From assembly GCF_026340095.1 (NCBI RefSeq), contig NZ_JAPEPO010000002.1, positions 186,001-250,000 of the forward strand: a stretch of DNA of 64,000 nucleotides, written 5' to 3'. The notes beneath the pieces are model-generated. The model worked only from the letters and a program-made list of their open reading frames with translations. It was not told the DNA's origin and did no database searches. The translations under genes and the position numbers were made by a program. The stretch comes from Streptomyces sp. NBC_01446. GTDB taxonomy: Bacteria > Actinomycetota > Actinomycetes > Streptomycetales > Streptomycetaceae. The stretch's first letter is position 1. The number at the start of each line of letters is the position of its first letter. Shown in pieces: positions 8,899 to 16,996 of this stretch.

Positions 8899-9174
8899 GC
8901 CCGAACCCTACGGACAGGCCTTCCCAAGGCACAGCGAATTCTTCACACGACGCGACGGCACAGCGGCGCTGTCAAAACTCGTCAACATCTCACGCCACGT
9001 GACTGCTGACTGACTCCCGAACTCACGCACAACGGCTGCCTTCCGGCGTGAACGAAGCCACCGAGGGCTTCGGCGGCGCGGTCTGGGGCGGTGACGTACC
9101 CGAGGGTGCCCTGTGTGTCCACCGCCCACTCGTCTACGCTGAGGGGCCGCCGGGACCCTTGCCGGGGCGTCTAT

Positions 9175-9501
9175 CTAGTCGGTGAGGTCGAGGGCGATGC
9201 GCAGCGTCCGGGAGACGGCGCTCATCTCCTCATCGGGGGCGATCCCGAGGTACTTGCCCGCGGTGATCGCGGAGACCGTGAGGGTCATGATCTGTGTGCC
9301 GATCACGTCGCCCACCACGGGCGCGGTGATCCGGGTCGACAGCAGTGTGTCGGGGGCGGTGCCGGTGGTGTCGACCAGGACCGTCACAGCGGTGCGCGGG
9401 AAGGCCGAGAGGGCCGGGTCCGCCTCGATGACGAGGAGGGTGTGCCCGCTGCGGCGGCCCGGAATCTCCCACGCCTGGCCGCGCCGAAGCGGCGGAAGGC
9501 T
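9175..9501 (-). CDS. PemK/MazF-like protein, start not found
   Basis: The frame ends at TAG 9175-9177. It reads LRRGQAWEIPGRRSGHTLLV, then TAVTVLVDTTG, TQIMTLTVSAITAGKYLG and SRTLRIALDLTD. The opening RRGQ.WE and later blocks are spaced like the beta-barrel of MazF/PemK endoribonucleases or CcdB-like toxins. No Met/Val start with a ribosome-binding site precedes the first block; upstream sequence contains a strong inverted repeat (9499-9542), so the 5' end may be lost or rearranged. No antitoxin gene is visible. The call is tentative. Confidence 0.35.
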   Translation of the reverse strand, partial: SLPPLRRGQAWEIPGRRSGHTLLVIEADPALSAFPRTAVTVLVDTTGTAPDTLLSTRITAPVVGDVIGTQIMTLTVSAITAGKYLGIAPDEEMSAVSRTLRIALDLTD

Positions 9502-9542
9502 CCGGCGGAGGCAGGCCGCATCCCGCCCCTCTCCGCCGGAGC
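9499..9542. repeat. 12-bp inverted repeat
   Basis: GCTCCGGCGGAG (9499-9510) and CTCCGCCGGAGC (9531-9542) are exact complements with a 20-nt spacer. They lie at the apparent 5' boundary of the PemK-like frame and could be a terminator for upstream minus-strand transcription or a scar of an element end. Confidence 0.55.
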
Positions 9543-9768
9543 ACCCTCCCGCCCACGCCAACCGGCCGACGGCGGCTCGCCGCCGCCCTGTGCCTAGGAC
9601 ACCCGGGGCGGCTGGCGGAGAGTCGATATTCCAACCGTGCTGTATTCCCCGCGTGCGGGGCATCAGCCCCGGACGCGGTTCCGACGACGAGCGGGCGGCA
9701 TGGTGCTACCGGCCGCAGCTGTGCCATCTTGAATGCCTGTTCTTGACGGTCCGTCATAGGGGTGGTGG

Positions 9769-10296
9769 ATGGGTTCGTTGGAAGTGCCGTCGGGGGGACG
9801 TCACGTGCGGGACGTCGTCCGTGATGTTGTCGTGCAGGTGGCGCCGGACGAGATCGTCCTGGTGGAGGGATTGCTGCTACTCGACGACGCATCGGTCGTA
9901 CGACGACTATCGGGGCGCGACAGGCAGGAGCCGCTGGGGTTCGGTCTGGCCGAGGCGGCCGCGCTGGTCACGCCCGTGGTGTGGCTGGTGCTGAACCAGG
10001 TCGCGTCGACCCTCGCCGGTGCGGCCGCAGAGGGCGCCGTACGGCGGTCGGGCCGCTGGCTCAAGCGGGTGGTACGCCGGCCTCTGCCTCCGGCCGTCCT
10101 GCCGCCACTGGACCGGGACCAGCTGGCGGAGATCCACCGGCATGTCCTCGACGCGGCCGTCCAGCGAGGTGCTGCCGTCGAACGCGCGCAAGAGCTCGCG
10201 GACGCCGTTGTTGCCGCGCTGGTGCTGGCGGAGCCGGACCCGTCCCCGCCCGACGCGCCGGAGGAGGACGATCCGACCGGCGGCGCCCCGCAGTGA
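9769..10296 (+). CDS. Hypothetical protein coupled to the M48 protease
   Basis: 175 residues. The N-terminus (residues 10-45) is rich in Val/Asp (VRDVVRDVVVQVAPDEIVLV); the middle has AALVTPVVWLVLNQVASTL, hydrophobic enough to touch a membrane, followed by basic RRSGRWLKRVVRR and a helical C-terminal half with an acidic Pro-rich tail. The stop TGA overlaps the GTG start of the M48 gene (GTGA, 10293-10296), so the two are translationally coupled and probably act together. I recognise no family; it may be a sensor or adaptor for the protease. Confidence 0.6.
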   Translation: MGSLEVPSGGRHVRDVVRDVVVQVAPDEIVLVEGLLLLDDASVVRRLSGRDRQEPLGFGLAEAAALVTPVVWLVLNQVASTLAGAAAEGAVRRSGRWLKRVVRRPLPPAVLPPLDRDQLAEIHRHVLDAAVQRGAAVERAQELADAVVAALVLAEPDPSPPDAPEEDDPTGGAPQ

Positions 10297-13175
10297 ACAC
10301 CGCCGTTCCCCAACCCAGCATCGACGAAAGGGCGTTGGGGCCCGGTACGGGTGCCCGCTTCGCCGTGCTGGTCGTTCTGATGCTGGTCGCCACCGGTGCG
10401 ATGGCCCTGACGATCGTGTCGACCCTGCACGCCGCCGACGGAACCGACTGTCTGCTCGCCGCCGGGATGGACCCGGACCGGGCCGGCACGGCAGCCGAGA
10501 CACTGCGCCTGGTCGCCCAGTGGATCCCCTTCTGGGCTTGCATGGACCGGTCCGTGCCCATACCGCCCTGGTGGCAGATCGCCCTCGCGCCGGGGTTGCT
10601 CGCGGTCACGGCTGCGCTGATCTTCCTGCTCCTTCCCGCATGGAAAGTCCGACGCCACCGCCTGGTCGACCTGCGCACCGTCGATTCCGACGGCACCGTC
10701 CTTCGGCTGGTCGAGGAAGCGGCCGCGGCATCAGGGTTGGCCGGTGTCCCGCGAGTCGTCGTCGACCGGGCCACGCCGACGGCCGGAGCCGTGGTCTTCG
10801 GCCGTACCCGCCGACCGGTCGTCAGCCTGCACGGCGGTCTGATCGCCTGCCGAAGCACCAATCCCGGACACCTTCGCACCGTGCTGCTGCACGAGTTCGC
10901 CCACATCTCCAACCGTGACGTCACCGTCACCTACGCCACCGTCGCCCTGTGGCGGGCCTTCGGAACCCTCGTCCTGCTCCCCTACCAGGTGTGGGCGGCG
11001 TTTCAGGTCGCCGGCTTCGGAGCATCGGCCTCGCTCGAGCTGTCGCCGTTTCAGATCCGCACGCTCGTGCTGCCCCTGGTCCTGGCAGCCCTCGTCCACC
11101 TGGCGCGGTCCGACGTGCTGCGTGTCCGGGAGATCCACGCCGACCTCACGGCCGCCCGCAGCTGCGCGGACGTGCACCGTGCCGTCGCCGCGGCTTCGGC
11201 ACCCAGGGGCCTTCGTGGCGCCGCCAACTCGCTGAAGGTGCTGTGGAGTACGCATCCTGCGGCGCAGGTCCGCCGTTCCGCCCTGACCGATCCGGCACCG
11301 GTCTTCGGGCTGCACGCGTTGCCGGCCCTGCTCACGGGCGCGAGTGCGGTGCTGATCCACAGCCACCTTCTGGGCTACCTCGGCACGTACCGCCGGCTCA
11401 GCCCCTGGATTTTCCAGGGCACGGCGCTGCTCCCCGCTGTGCTGGTGTGCGGGGTGATCGGAACGGCGCTGTGGCGGTCGGTGGCCTACGCGGTGGTGAC
11501 GGGCAGGCCGGCCCCGACCGGGGTGCGCACCGGCCTGTGGCTGGGGGCAGGGCTCGGAGCGGGAGCTCTCGTGGCCGGCTTCGGCTCCGGAGTGTCGCAG
11601 TGGTGGATCGGCGGACTGGTCGGGCTACTGCTGGTCGTGGCCTCCGGTGTCGCCTTCACCGTGTGGCTCACCCTGTGTGCCCGCCTGTGGGCCGGCACGT
11701 GGCGCGGAAGATCCCTGCGGCCCGCTCTCGTCCTGTGCCTGGCCGCCGCCCTGGTCGTCTCGACAGTCTGGTTCGCCTGGCTGACGCCCCAAGGGCTCTA
11801 CGGGGTGTTCTGGCAGATGGTCACGCCCGGTTCGCGCCAGCTGATCCAGCAGGCGAGCGGCACCGGCGTGGGGCAGTCCACCGTCTCGGCCGTTGCGGCG
11901 GTGCTCCCCGCGCTCCTGGGCTCGATGAGGTGGCCCCTGTTCACCGCTGCGGCCGCCGCCGCCTGGATCATTCCGGCCCTGGCCCTCGCCCTCGGGCCGC
12001 CCGGCGGTCATGCTCCCCGCTGGGTGGTCCGCGCCCGACTCGCCGGCACTGACTGGCCCTGCGGCCGGGAGGCTCCTCCTGCGCTGCGCCGGGCCCTGGC
12101 GCCCGGGTTGCTCGGCGGTGCAGTGAGCTGGCTCGCAGTCGCCGGGGCTCTCGCGTACCTGCACACCGGGCGGGGATGGCAGGCGGGCGCCGGCGGGAGT
12201 GGAGGACTGCGCCTCGAGGTCTGGGTGTTCCTGGCGTCGGCCGGGGCGGTGGCCGTCGCGGCGCTGGCGGCGATCGGCGGCCGGCACCCTCTCGTCCCCC
12301 TCGTCGCGGCCCAGACCGCGGCCACGGTCGGCCTCGCCGGCACAGGCCTGCTCACTTCCGTCGACGGCTGCATCGCACCGCTGAGCGTCCGCACCAGCAC
12401 CTGCGGCTGGCACCCCGTGTGGCAAGCCTTCTCCGCCGTCGACGTGTTCGCCTTCGTCAACGCCGTCCTCATGTTCGCATTCCTCGCCGCGGCGGCGGCT
12501 GTGCTCCTGCAGCAGGTGGCGAGGAAGGCCCGCCGCAGCAATGGGGCCGGGGACGGGCAGCCGTCCGGCGCGCGGCCGGCCGCCCGCTGGTCCGCAGTGG
12601 CCCTGCCCGCGGCGCTGGTGCTCGTCCTGGCCGTCGCGGAGCCCCTGGCCCTGGCCACCTACCAGGCCGCCGTCCCGGACTACGCGGCTGGTCAGCGCAA
12701 CTTCCAGCACCTTCTCGCCGACCCGCCGACGGCATCCGCAGCCACGAGAGCCAAGCAGGTCCGCGCCTGGTACCGCCATGGCGGGGAGTACCTCCTGACC
12801 AACGCTGTCCGCTCCACCGACCAACTGCACACCCTCAACGTCTCGCTGGACGACGATCCGGTGGCGAGTGCCGCTGTGCTGGCCCGAATCCGCACGCTCT
12901 GCACGGACATTGCGTCACTCGGCTCGTGGGAGGACGGATACTACTTCCGCGTCCCCGACCCCCAGGCCCAGTCCGACTGGCACGAGTTCGGCACCGGTGC
13001 CCGTGACGGCGGCCGCAAGTGCCTAGCAGCCGTGGACCGGCGGCCCTTCGACGTCGATGCCTTTCTCGGTCTCGCGACCGCCAGGTACGACCTGGACGTC
13101 GCCGGATCCTACGCCGCCAGCACCGACCGCGCCGTCACCAAGATCCTGGCGGAGGCGGGCTATCGGGTCCGCTGA
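10293..13175 (+). CDS. Multi-spanning M48-family metalloprotease
   Basis: 960 residues from GTG 10293. The zinc motif HEFAH is at residues 200-204, with a likely third ligand Glu near 280 (RVREIHAD). Before it lie two membrane segments (about 22-44 and 106-125) and a juxtamembrane domain like other M48 (HtpX/Ste24) peptidases; after it come about ten more hydrophobic segments and an extracytoplasmic C-terminal region of some 170 residues (FQHLLADPPTAS onward) with Cys pairs. Bacterial HtpX is about 290 residues, so this is over three times longer. Coupled by GTGA to the 175-residue protein upstream. The role is unknown; membrane-protein quality control or a stress- or defence-linked proteolytic switch are both possible. 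Confidence 0.75.
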   Translation: MNTAVPQPSIDERALGPGTGARFAVLVVLMLVATGAMALTIVSTLHAADGTDCLLAAGMDPDRAGTAAETLRLVAQWIPFWACMDRSVPIPPWWQIALAPGLLAVTAALIFLLLPAWKVRRHRLVDLRTVDSDGTVLRLVEEAAAASGLAGVPRVVVDRATPTAGAVVFGRTRRPVVSLHGGLIACRSTNPGHLRTVLLHEFAHISNRDVTVTYATVALWRAFGTLVLLPYQVWAAFQVAGFGASASLELSPFQIRTLVLPLVLAALVHLARSDVLRVREIHADLTAARSCADVHRAVAAASAPRGLRGAANSLKVLWSTHPAAQVRRSALTDPAPVFGLHALPALLTGASAVLIHSHLLGYLGTYRRLSPWIFQGTALLPAVLVCGVIGTALWRSVAYAVVTGRPAPTGVRTGLWLGAGLGAGALVAGFGSGVSQWWIGGLVGLLLVVASGVAFTVWLTLCARLWAGTWRGRSLRPALVLCLAAALVVSTVWFAWLTPQGLYGVFWQMVTPGSRQLIQQASGTGVGQSTVSAVAAVLPALLGSMRWPLFTAAAAAAWIIPALALALGPPGGHAPRWVVRARLAGTDWPCGREAPPALRRALAPGLLGGAVSWLAVAGALAYLHTGRGWQAGAGGSGGLRLEVWVFLASAGAVAVAALAAIGGRHPLVPLVAAQTAATVGLAGTGLLTSVDGCIAPLSVRTSTCGWHPVWQAFSAVDVFAFVNAVLMFAFLAAAAAVLLQQVARKARRSNGAGDGQPSGARPAARWSAVALPAALVLVLAVAEPLALATYQAAVPDYAAGQRNFQHLLADPPTASAATRAKQVRAWYRHGGEYLLTNAVRSTDQLHTLNVSLDDDPVASAAVLARIRTLCTDIASLGSWEDGYYFRVPDPQAQSDWHEFGTGARDGGRKCLAAVDRRPFDVDAFLGLATARYDLDVAGSYAASTDRAVTKILAEAGYRVR

Positions 13176-13184
13176 GCCCCCGGT

Positions 13185-14035
13185 TCAGCGGACCCGCGCC
13201 GCAGGGCGTGCCGGACCATGGCCCAGGAACACATCAACGAGGTCGTGACTCCTCCCCCTTATGAATGAGGGGGCTTCTCGCTGTGCCTGGTTGGCGTTGC
13301 GACGGACCAGCCCGGCCCGTAGAACGTTGATCGCGCCCACCGTGTCCGCGTGCGCGGAGTGGCCGCACAAGACGCAGTGGAACTTCTCCTGTGTGGGCCG
13401 GTTCTCCTTCGCGGTGTGCCCGCATTCTGGGCACTGGCGGGAGGTGTTGCGGGGGTCCACGGCGATCACTTCCCGGCCGGCGCTTTCAGCCTTGCTGGTG
13501 AGGATCGTGAGGAAAACCCCCCAACCGGCGTCTTGGATCGAGCGGTTGAGTCCGGTCTTCGCGGCGGCCCCGTTGAGCAGGAAACTACCCGGCGTCTCGG
13601 GATCCGGCTTGGGTGCGACCGTTTTGCTCATGTTGCGGATCTTGAGGTCTTCGTGCGCGATGAAGTCGTGGTGGCGGACCAGGTCAAGGGCGGTCTTGTG
13701 TGCGTGGTCGAGACGCTGTCGGCGGACCTTGCGGTGCACGGTGGCGACACGTTTGACGGCCCGCTGGTGATTCTTGGTGCGCTTGTCGCGGCGGACGCGG
13801 CCGAACCGGGCGAGGTCCTGTTGTGCCGTTTCGAGGTTCGCGGCGGCCTTTTGGCCGTGACGCGGGTTGGGCACGAACTCGCCGTTGGAATCGGTAAGGA
13901 AGTTGGCTATGCCCATGTCGATGCCGACCGTGCTGCCCGTTCCGGGGAGCGGTTCGGGCTGTGCCTGTTCAGCGGTGAGTACGACGAACCACTTGCGGCC
14001 CTCACGCTTGACCGAGACAGTCTTGACCTTGCCAG
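13185..14035 (-). pseudogene. tnpB: tnpB (IS200/IS605-type), 5' truncated
   Basis: Encodes the C-terminal two thirds of a TnpB RNA-guided nuclease: RuvC Asp in VGIDMGIANF, Glu in IAHEDLKIRNM, zinc ribbon CPECGH...CVLCGH and final Asp in HADTVGAINVL, so all catalytic residues remain. The N-terminal 100 or so residues are missing: upstream of about 14035 the DNA belongs to an unrelated plus-strand gene fragment. The frame also runs through the element's right end (about 13245) and stops in flanking DNA at 13185, so its last 20 residues are not native. Confidence 0.8.
13246..13400 (-). ncRNA. Likely omega-RNA 3' part of the tnpB element
   Basis: TnpB nucleases use an RNA transcribed from the tnpB 3' end and the element's right end. 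Here CCCCCT-N8-AGGGGG (13254-13273) followed by GGAGGAGTCAC (minus strand, ending about 13245) matches the arrangement after the tnpB relic at 38888-39099, which ends in the same GGAGGAGTCAC. The shared end marks the scaffold-guide boundary. The 5' limit is a guess. Confidence 0.4.
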
Positions 14036-14372
14036 GAACGCATCCAGCTGTGGTCACAGCACTTCCTGGCCCGCGTGCAGGGAATCGTGCCCGGCGTGGA
14101 GCGAGCCCGGATCGACCCCGACGCCTACACCACGGTGATCGGGCACACCGTCTTCGAGGACTCCAGCGTGTCCGGCGGCGAGCGCATCCTGCGCAACGTC
14201 TGCGCGCTACTGGCTCCGTCCGCCACGATCCCGTCTCTGCTCGCCGTCAACTTCCCCGTCTACGGGAGCTACACCAACGAAACCGACCGGCATACTGGCA
14301 CCCGCCTCCTGGAGCAGCTGATCGACACGGCCCGCGACGGATGCGGCCAGGTCCTCATCGCCACACGGGCTT
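14032..14372 (+). pseudogene. Fragment of an SMC/RecN-like ATPase (tentative)
   Basis: Reads RIQLWSQHFLARVQGIVPGV, then DSSVSGGERILRNVCALLA, SLLAVNFPVYGSYTNETDRH and LLEQLIDTARDGCGQVLIA. The SGGE block with a following LLAVNFP and QVLIATR resembles the ABC signature, Walker B and switch region of SMC-type ATPases, as found in condensin- or defence-related proteins. There is no start; the left side abuts the truncated tnpB and the right side switches frame into the next fragment. This is the C-terminal end of a lost gene. The family call is uncertain. Confidence 0.35.
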
Positions 14373-14802
14373 TGCCCGCGTCCGCGCGAAACTGGAGATG
14401 GCAGGCGCGCCCTTGGATGCGCCCGGTGAGCGAATCTACGCTCTCGGCCTCATCGGCCCCGGGCCGGACCTGAAGCTCGGTATCACCAGCTCACGGCCGA
14501 GGCAGGGTCCAAGGCCTGGCAAGAGTGCCACTGACCGCATCAGATCCCTGGAGCGGGTCAGCCTGGCTCACGACACGGTCATGGTTCGGGCCTGGATATC
14601 GAGGCCGGCAGCCAACGCCCGCGACTGGGAGGCTAAATCCCTCAATGCGCTGGCGGCGCATGAGGGATCCACGGCGATAGGCGAGTACTTCCGTGGCGTC
14701 GACTTCGACTTGGCTTTGAAGATCATCCACAGCGTCTGCAACGACTCCATGACCTCAGTCCGACGAGCAGGTGGGCGAGCGCTGGCACCTAGTGTCTCGT
14801 GA
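14373..14802 (+). pseudogene. GIY-YIG/T5orf172-like fragment
   Basis: Plus-strand frame ending at TGA 14802. ERIYALGLIGPGPDLKLGIT followed by RIRSLERVSLAHDTVMVRAW and EYFRGVDFDLALKIIHSV resembles the T5orf172/Mug113 branch of the GIY-YIG fold, where YxxG/LKLGIT starts the nuclease core and Glu comes later. It lacks its own convincing start and follows a frame break at about 14370. Such domains occur in phage and plasmid proteins. Possibly part of the same decayed island as the preceding ATPase fragment. Confidence 0.4.
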
Positions 14803-14813
14803 TCCTGTCGGCG

Positions 14814-15053
14814 TTACTTGATCTTGTCTGTCTCGTTCTCTCGGCATGGAGCCCTCTGTGGAACAGGCCGCCGAACTACGGGAGTTGGTGAGCAGTGTCC
14901 GTTGCGGAGGTGGACGAGGGTGAGCGGGGCCTGTCGGCCCGCGTTCAGGCGTCGCCATCGGGTGCCGAGAGCATGGCGACGCGCCCGCAGTCGGGCGGAC
15001 AGGAAGCGAAGGGCAGCGTTGGACACGTCGACGCCCGACGGGTAAACAAGCAC
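14814..15053 (-). pseudogene. IS5-type (DDE_Tnp_4) transposase relic, N-terminal
   Basis: MLVYPSGVDVSNAALRFLSA followed by LRARRHALGTRWRRLNAGRQ and LVHLRNGH is the standard N-terminal helix-turn-helix region of a Streptomyces IS5-type transposase. After RNGH the similarity stops and the frame ends in unrelated sequence. A second relic of the same transposase type, carrying the next segment, lies at 16704-16961 in the same orientation, on the far side of the ABC transporter genes. Confidence 0.6.
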
Positions 15054-15188
15054 GCTAAGCCTCTGGTGGAGACGGTTGTCTTGGTCGAAAACCCATCTAC
15101 CAGGGGCTTTACCTGCCTGTCAGCTTAACTGTCAAGTTCGTCCGCCAGGCTGGAAGGACCAGCGTGCAGGCCACAGTGAGGAGTCGAG

Positions 15189-16070
15189 TTGTTACGTTGT
15201 GAGGCGGTGGGTAAACGGTACGGCGGAGGACGATGGATCCTCAGTGACGTGGACATGGAAGTCGCGACCGGTGACGTCCTCGCGGTGGTCGGCAGCAATG
15301 GTTCGGGAAAGTCGACCTTGCTGAGGATCCTCGTCGGACTGTCGCAACCCACCACCGGGAGCGTGTCGGGCCGACCACCGCGCATCGGTTACGTACCGGA
15401 CCGCTTCACCGGCCACGACCGCATCTCGGCGATCTCCTATCTCACTCACATGGGGCGTATCCGTGGCCTGTCGACCTCCGCCGCCCGTGCCCGAGGCCAT
15501 CACCTGCTGGAGCGGCTGTCCCTGGTGGGCGGGTGGAACGCACCGCTGCGCACGCTGTCGAAGGGCAACGCGCAGAAGGTGGCGCTCGCCCAGGCCCTGC
15601 TTGTCCAGCCCGACCTGCTGGTCCTCGACGAACCCTGGTCAGGTCTGGATGCCTCGGCCCACAGTGTCCTCGCCGAGTTCATCGACGAAGTGGCCGCACA
15701 GGGCGGAGCAGTGGTCTTCACCGACCACCGCGAGGCGATCACCGAGACGCACGCCCGCGGCGCCTACACCATCAGCGACGGCCGGGTCACCTCGCGCGGC
15801 GGCCGGCACGCCGGGAGCCGCACCTCGATGGTCGAGCTGGTCCTGACCGTGCCGCCCACCGGCATCATGCCGATCGAGGTGAACTGGTCCGTGCTGCCGG
15901 GTGTGACGGACACCGCCCAGCGCGGCGGGGAGGTCGTCCTGCGGGTGGCGCGGGAGCACTCGGACGCCGTACTGCAGACGGCACTCCAGCACCGGTGGTC
16001 GGTGGCCAGCCTGGCCGAGGCCGCGGACGAACGCAGTTGCCGGGCCGATGCGCGGGGGACCGCCCTGTGA
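15189..16070 (+). CDS. ABC transporter ATP-binding protein
   Basis: 293 residues from TTG 15189, 7 bp after GAGGAG. Walker A is GSNGSGKST (about residue 36), a Q-loop-like region precedes IGYVPDRFTGHDRIS, the signature is LSKGNAQKV instead of LSGGQ, Walker B is LLVLDEPWSGLD and the switch His is in FTDHREA. The degenerate signature with LSKGN is common in drug or lantibiotic exporters of the CcmA/NatA type. The last 90 residues after the NBD are a non-catalytic extension. Overlaps the permease by GTGA; together they form an exporter of unknown substrate. Confidence 0.85.
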   Translation: MLRCEAVGKRYGGGRWILSDVDMEVATGDVLAVVGSNGSGKSTLLRILVGLSQPTTGSVSGRPPRIGYVPDRFTGHDRISAISYLTHMGRIRGLSTSAARARGHHLLERLSLVGGWNAPLRTLSKGNAQKVALAQALLVQPDLLVLDEPWSGLDASAHSVLAEFIDEVAAQGGAVVFTDHREAITETHARGAYTISDGRVTSRGGRHAGSRTSMVELVLTVPPTGIMPIEVNWSVLPGVTDTAQRGGEVVLRVAREHSDAVLQTALQHRWSVASLAEAADERSCRADARGTAL

Positions 16071-16723
16071 TCGCGCTGGTCCGCTATATGTCCACGGTGC
16101 TGCTGCTCTCCCAGCGCTACCTCGCGCCGCTGTTGCTGTTTCTCGGCCTGGTGGCCGTGCTGACCGGCAGCGACACCGGCCCGCTCACCGCGACCTACGC
16201 CTCGGTGGCCGGGGCCATGCTGCCGTGCTCGGTCTGGCTGACCATGACACTGATCGGTCTCGAGGACCAGGCGCACCGCTCGATCGTCGTCGTCAGCGCC
16301 GGCGGCCCTCTACGCGTCCTGCTCGCGACGGTCGGGACGGCCGCCATATGGTGCCTGCTGCTGATGTCTGCCGGCCTGGTGCTGCCGCTGCTGTTCGGAA
16401 CCCACACACCCGGCCTCGCGGACCTGGCGCTGGGGACCGCGGCCCAACTCACCTGCGCCTTCACCGGCATAGCCATCGGACTGGTCTGCTCGCGGCTGGT
16501 GTTCCGACGGCAGGGCTACGCGCTCGTCCTCGCCCTGGTGCTCCTCCTGGCTGTGCTGCTGGGCAAGGGTGTTTCCCCGGTCAACCTCATGCTCACCCAC
16601 CTGCAGAACGCGTCGGACTCGGCGGACGCCCTGGCACCCACGGGTGCCCTGCTCGCCGTCACCGCGGGCTTCTTGGCGGCCGCACTTGCTGTGACACAGG
16701 CGATCACCCGCAGAAAGGCATGA
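16067..16723 (+). CDS. ABC-2-like transporter permease
   Basis: 218 residues from GTG 16067, overlapping the ATPase stop (GTGA). Six hydrophobic segments are visible: LAPLLLFLGLVAVLTG, YASVAGAMLPCSVWLTM, IWCLLLMSAGLVLPLLFG, LTCAFTGIAIGLVCSRL, ALVLALVLLLAVLLGKG and LLAVTAGFLAAALAVTQ. This is the shape of one half of an ABC-2 exporter; the small size suggests it works as a homodimer with the upstream ATPase. No substrate clue. The operon has no further genes: the next sequence is an IS relic. Confidence 0.75.
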   Translation: MIALVRYMSTVLLLSQRYLAPLLLFLGLVAVLTGSDTGPLTATYASVAGAMLPCSVWLTMTLIGLEDQAHRSIVVVSAGGPLRVLLATVGTAAIWCLLLMSAGLVLPLLFGTHTPGLADLALGTAAQLTCAFTGIAIGLVCSRLVFRRQGYALVLALVLLLAVLLGKGVSPVNLMLTHLQNASDSADALAPTGALLAVTAGFLAAALAVTQAITRRKA

Positions 16724-16961
16724 ACTCTGCGGCGGTGTGCCCGCACCGGCGCAGGCTGCGCAGCGCCGTCCGGTAGAAAGCATGCTCCGCCGTCCTGGCC
16801 GCTTCGGTGAGTGTGGCTGGCGAAAGCGCCCAGGAGCTCGACGCCTCGGTGATGTAGCGGTCGGCAATGGGCGGGTGCCGAACCCGGCCGCGAATTGCGC
16901 GTGGGAGTACCCATTGCTCGTGGCGCACTCCCGTGACAGCGATTCCTTGAGCGCGTGCCAT
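16704..16961 (-). pseudogene. IS5-type transposase relic, internal segment
   Basis: The frame MARAQGIAVTGV... contains RYITEASSSWALSPATLTEA and ARTAEHAFYRTALRSLRR, which line up with the RYVTEAVELLAALAPTLAEA region of IS5-type DDE_Tnp_4 transposases. An adjacent frame holds SNGYSHAQFAAGFG, the segment just before it, so the relic is frameshifted. It would directly follow the segment preserved at 14814-15053, but lies 1.7 kb away in the wrong order for a simple interruption. Confidence 0.5.
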
Positions 16962-16996
16962 CGATTCTTTGAGTGGTGCAAGAGGGGGCCGGGTGA

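Noticed and set aside
8200..9501. Toxin-antitoxin pair of the nucleotidyltransferase and the PemK-like ORF
   Set aside because: They are 277 bp apart, no HEPN or antitoxin-like gene is adjacent, and the PemK-like frame lacks a start.
9644..9672. CRISPR array
   Set aside because: Only one repeat-like unit is present and no cas gene occurs in the window; kept as a low-interest finding, not a feature.
9981..13175. Start of the M48 gene at 9981
   Set aside because: That would overlap the upstream gene by 300 bp; GTG 10293 gives the GTGA overlap and a normal membrane-protein N-terminus.
14032..14802. A single intact anti-phage ATPase-nuclease gene
   Set aside because: The two domains are in different frames, neither has a start and the left side is fused to a tnpB fragment.
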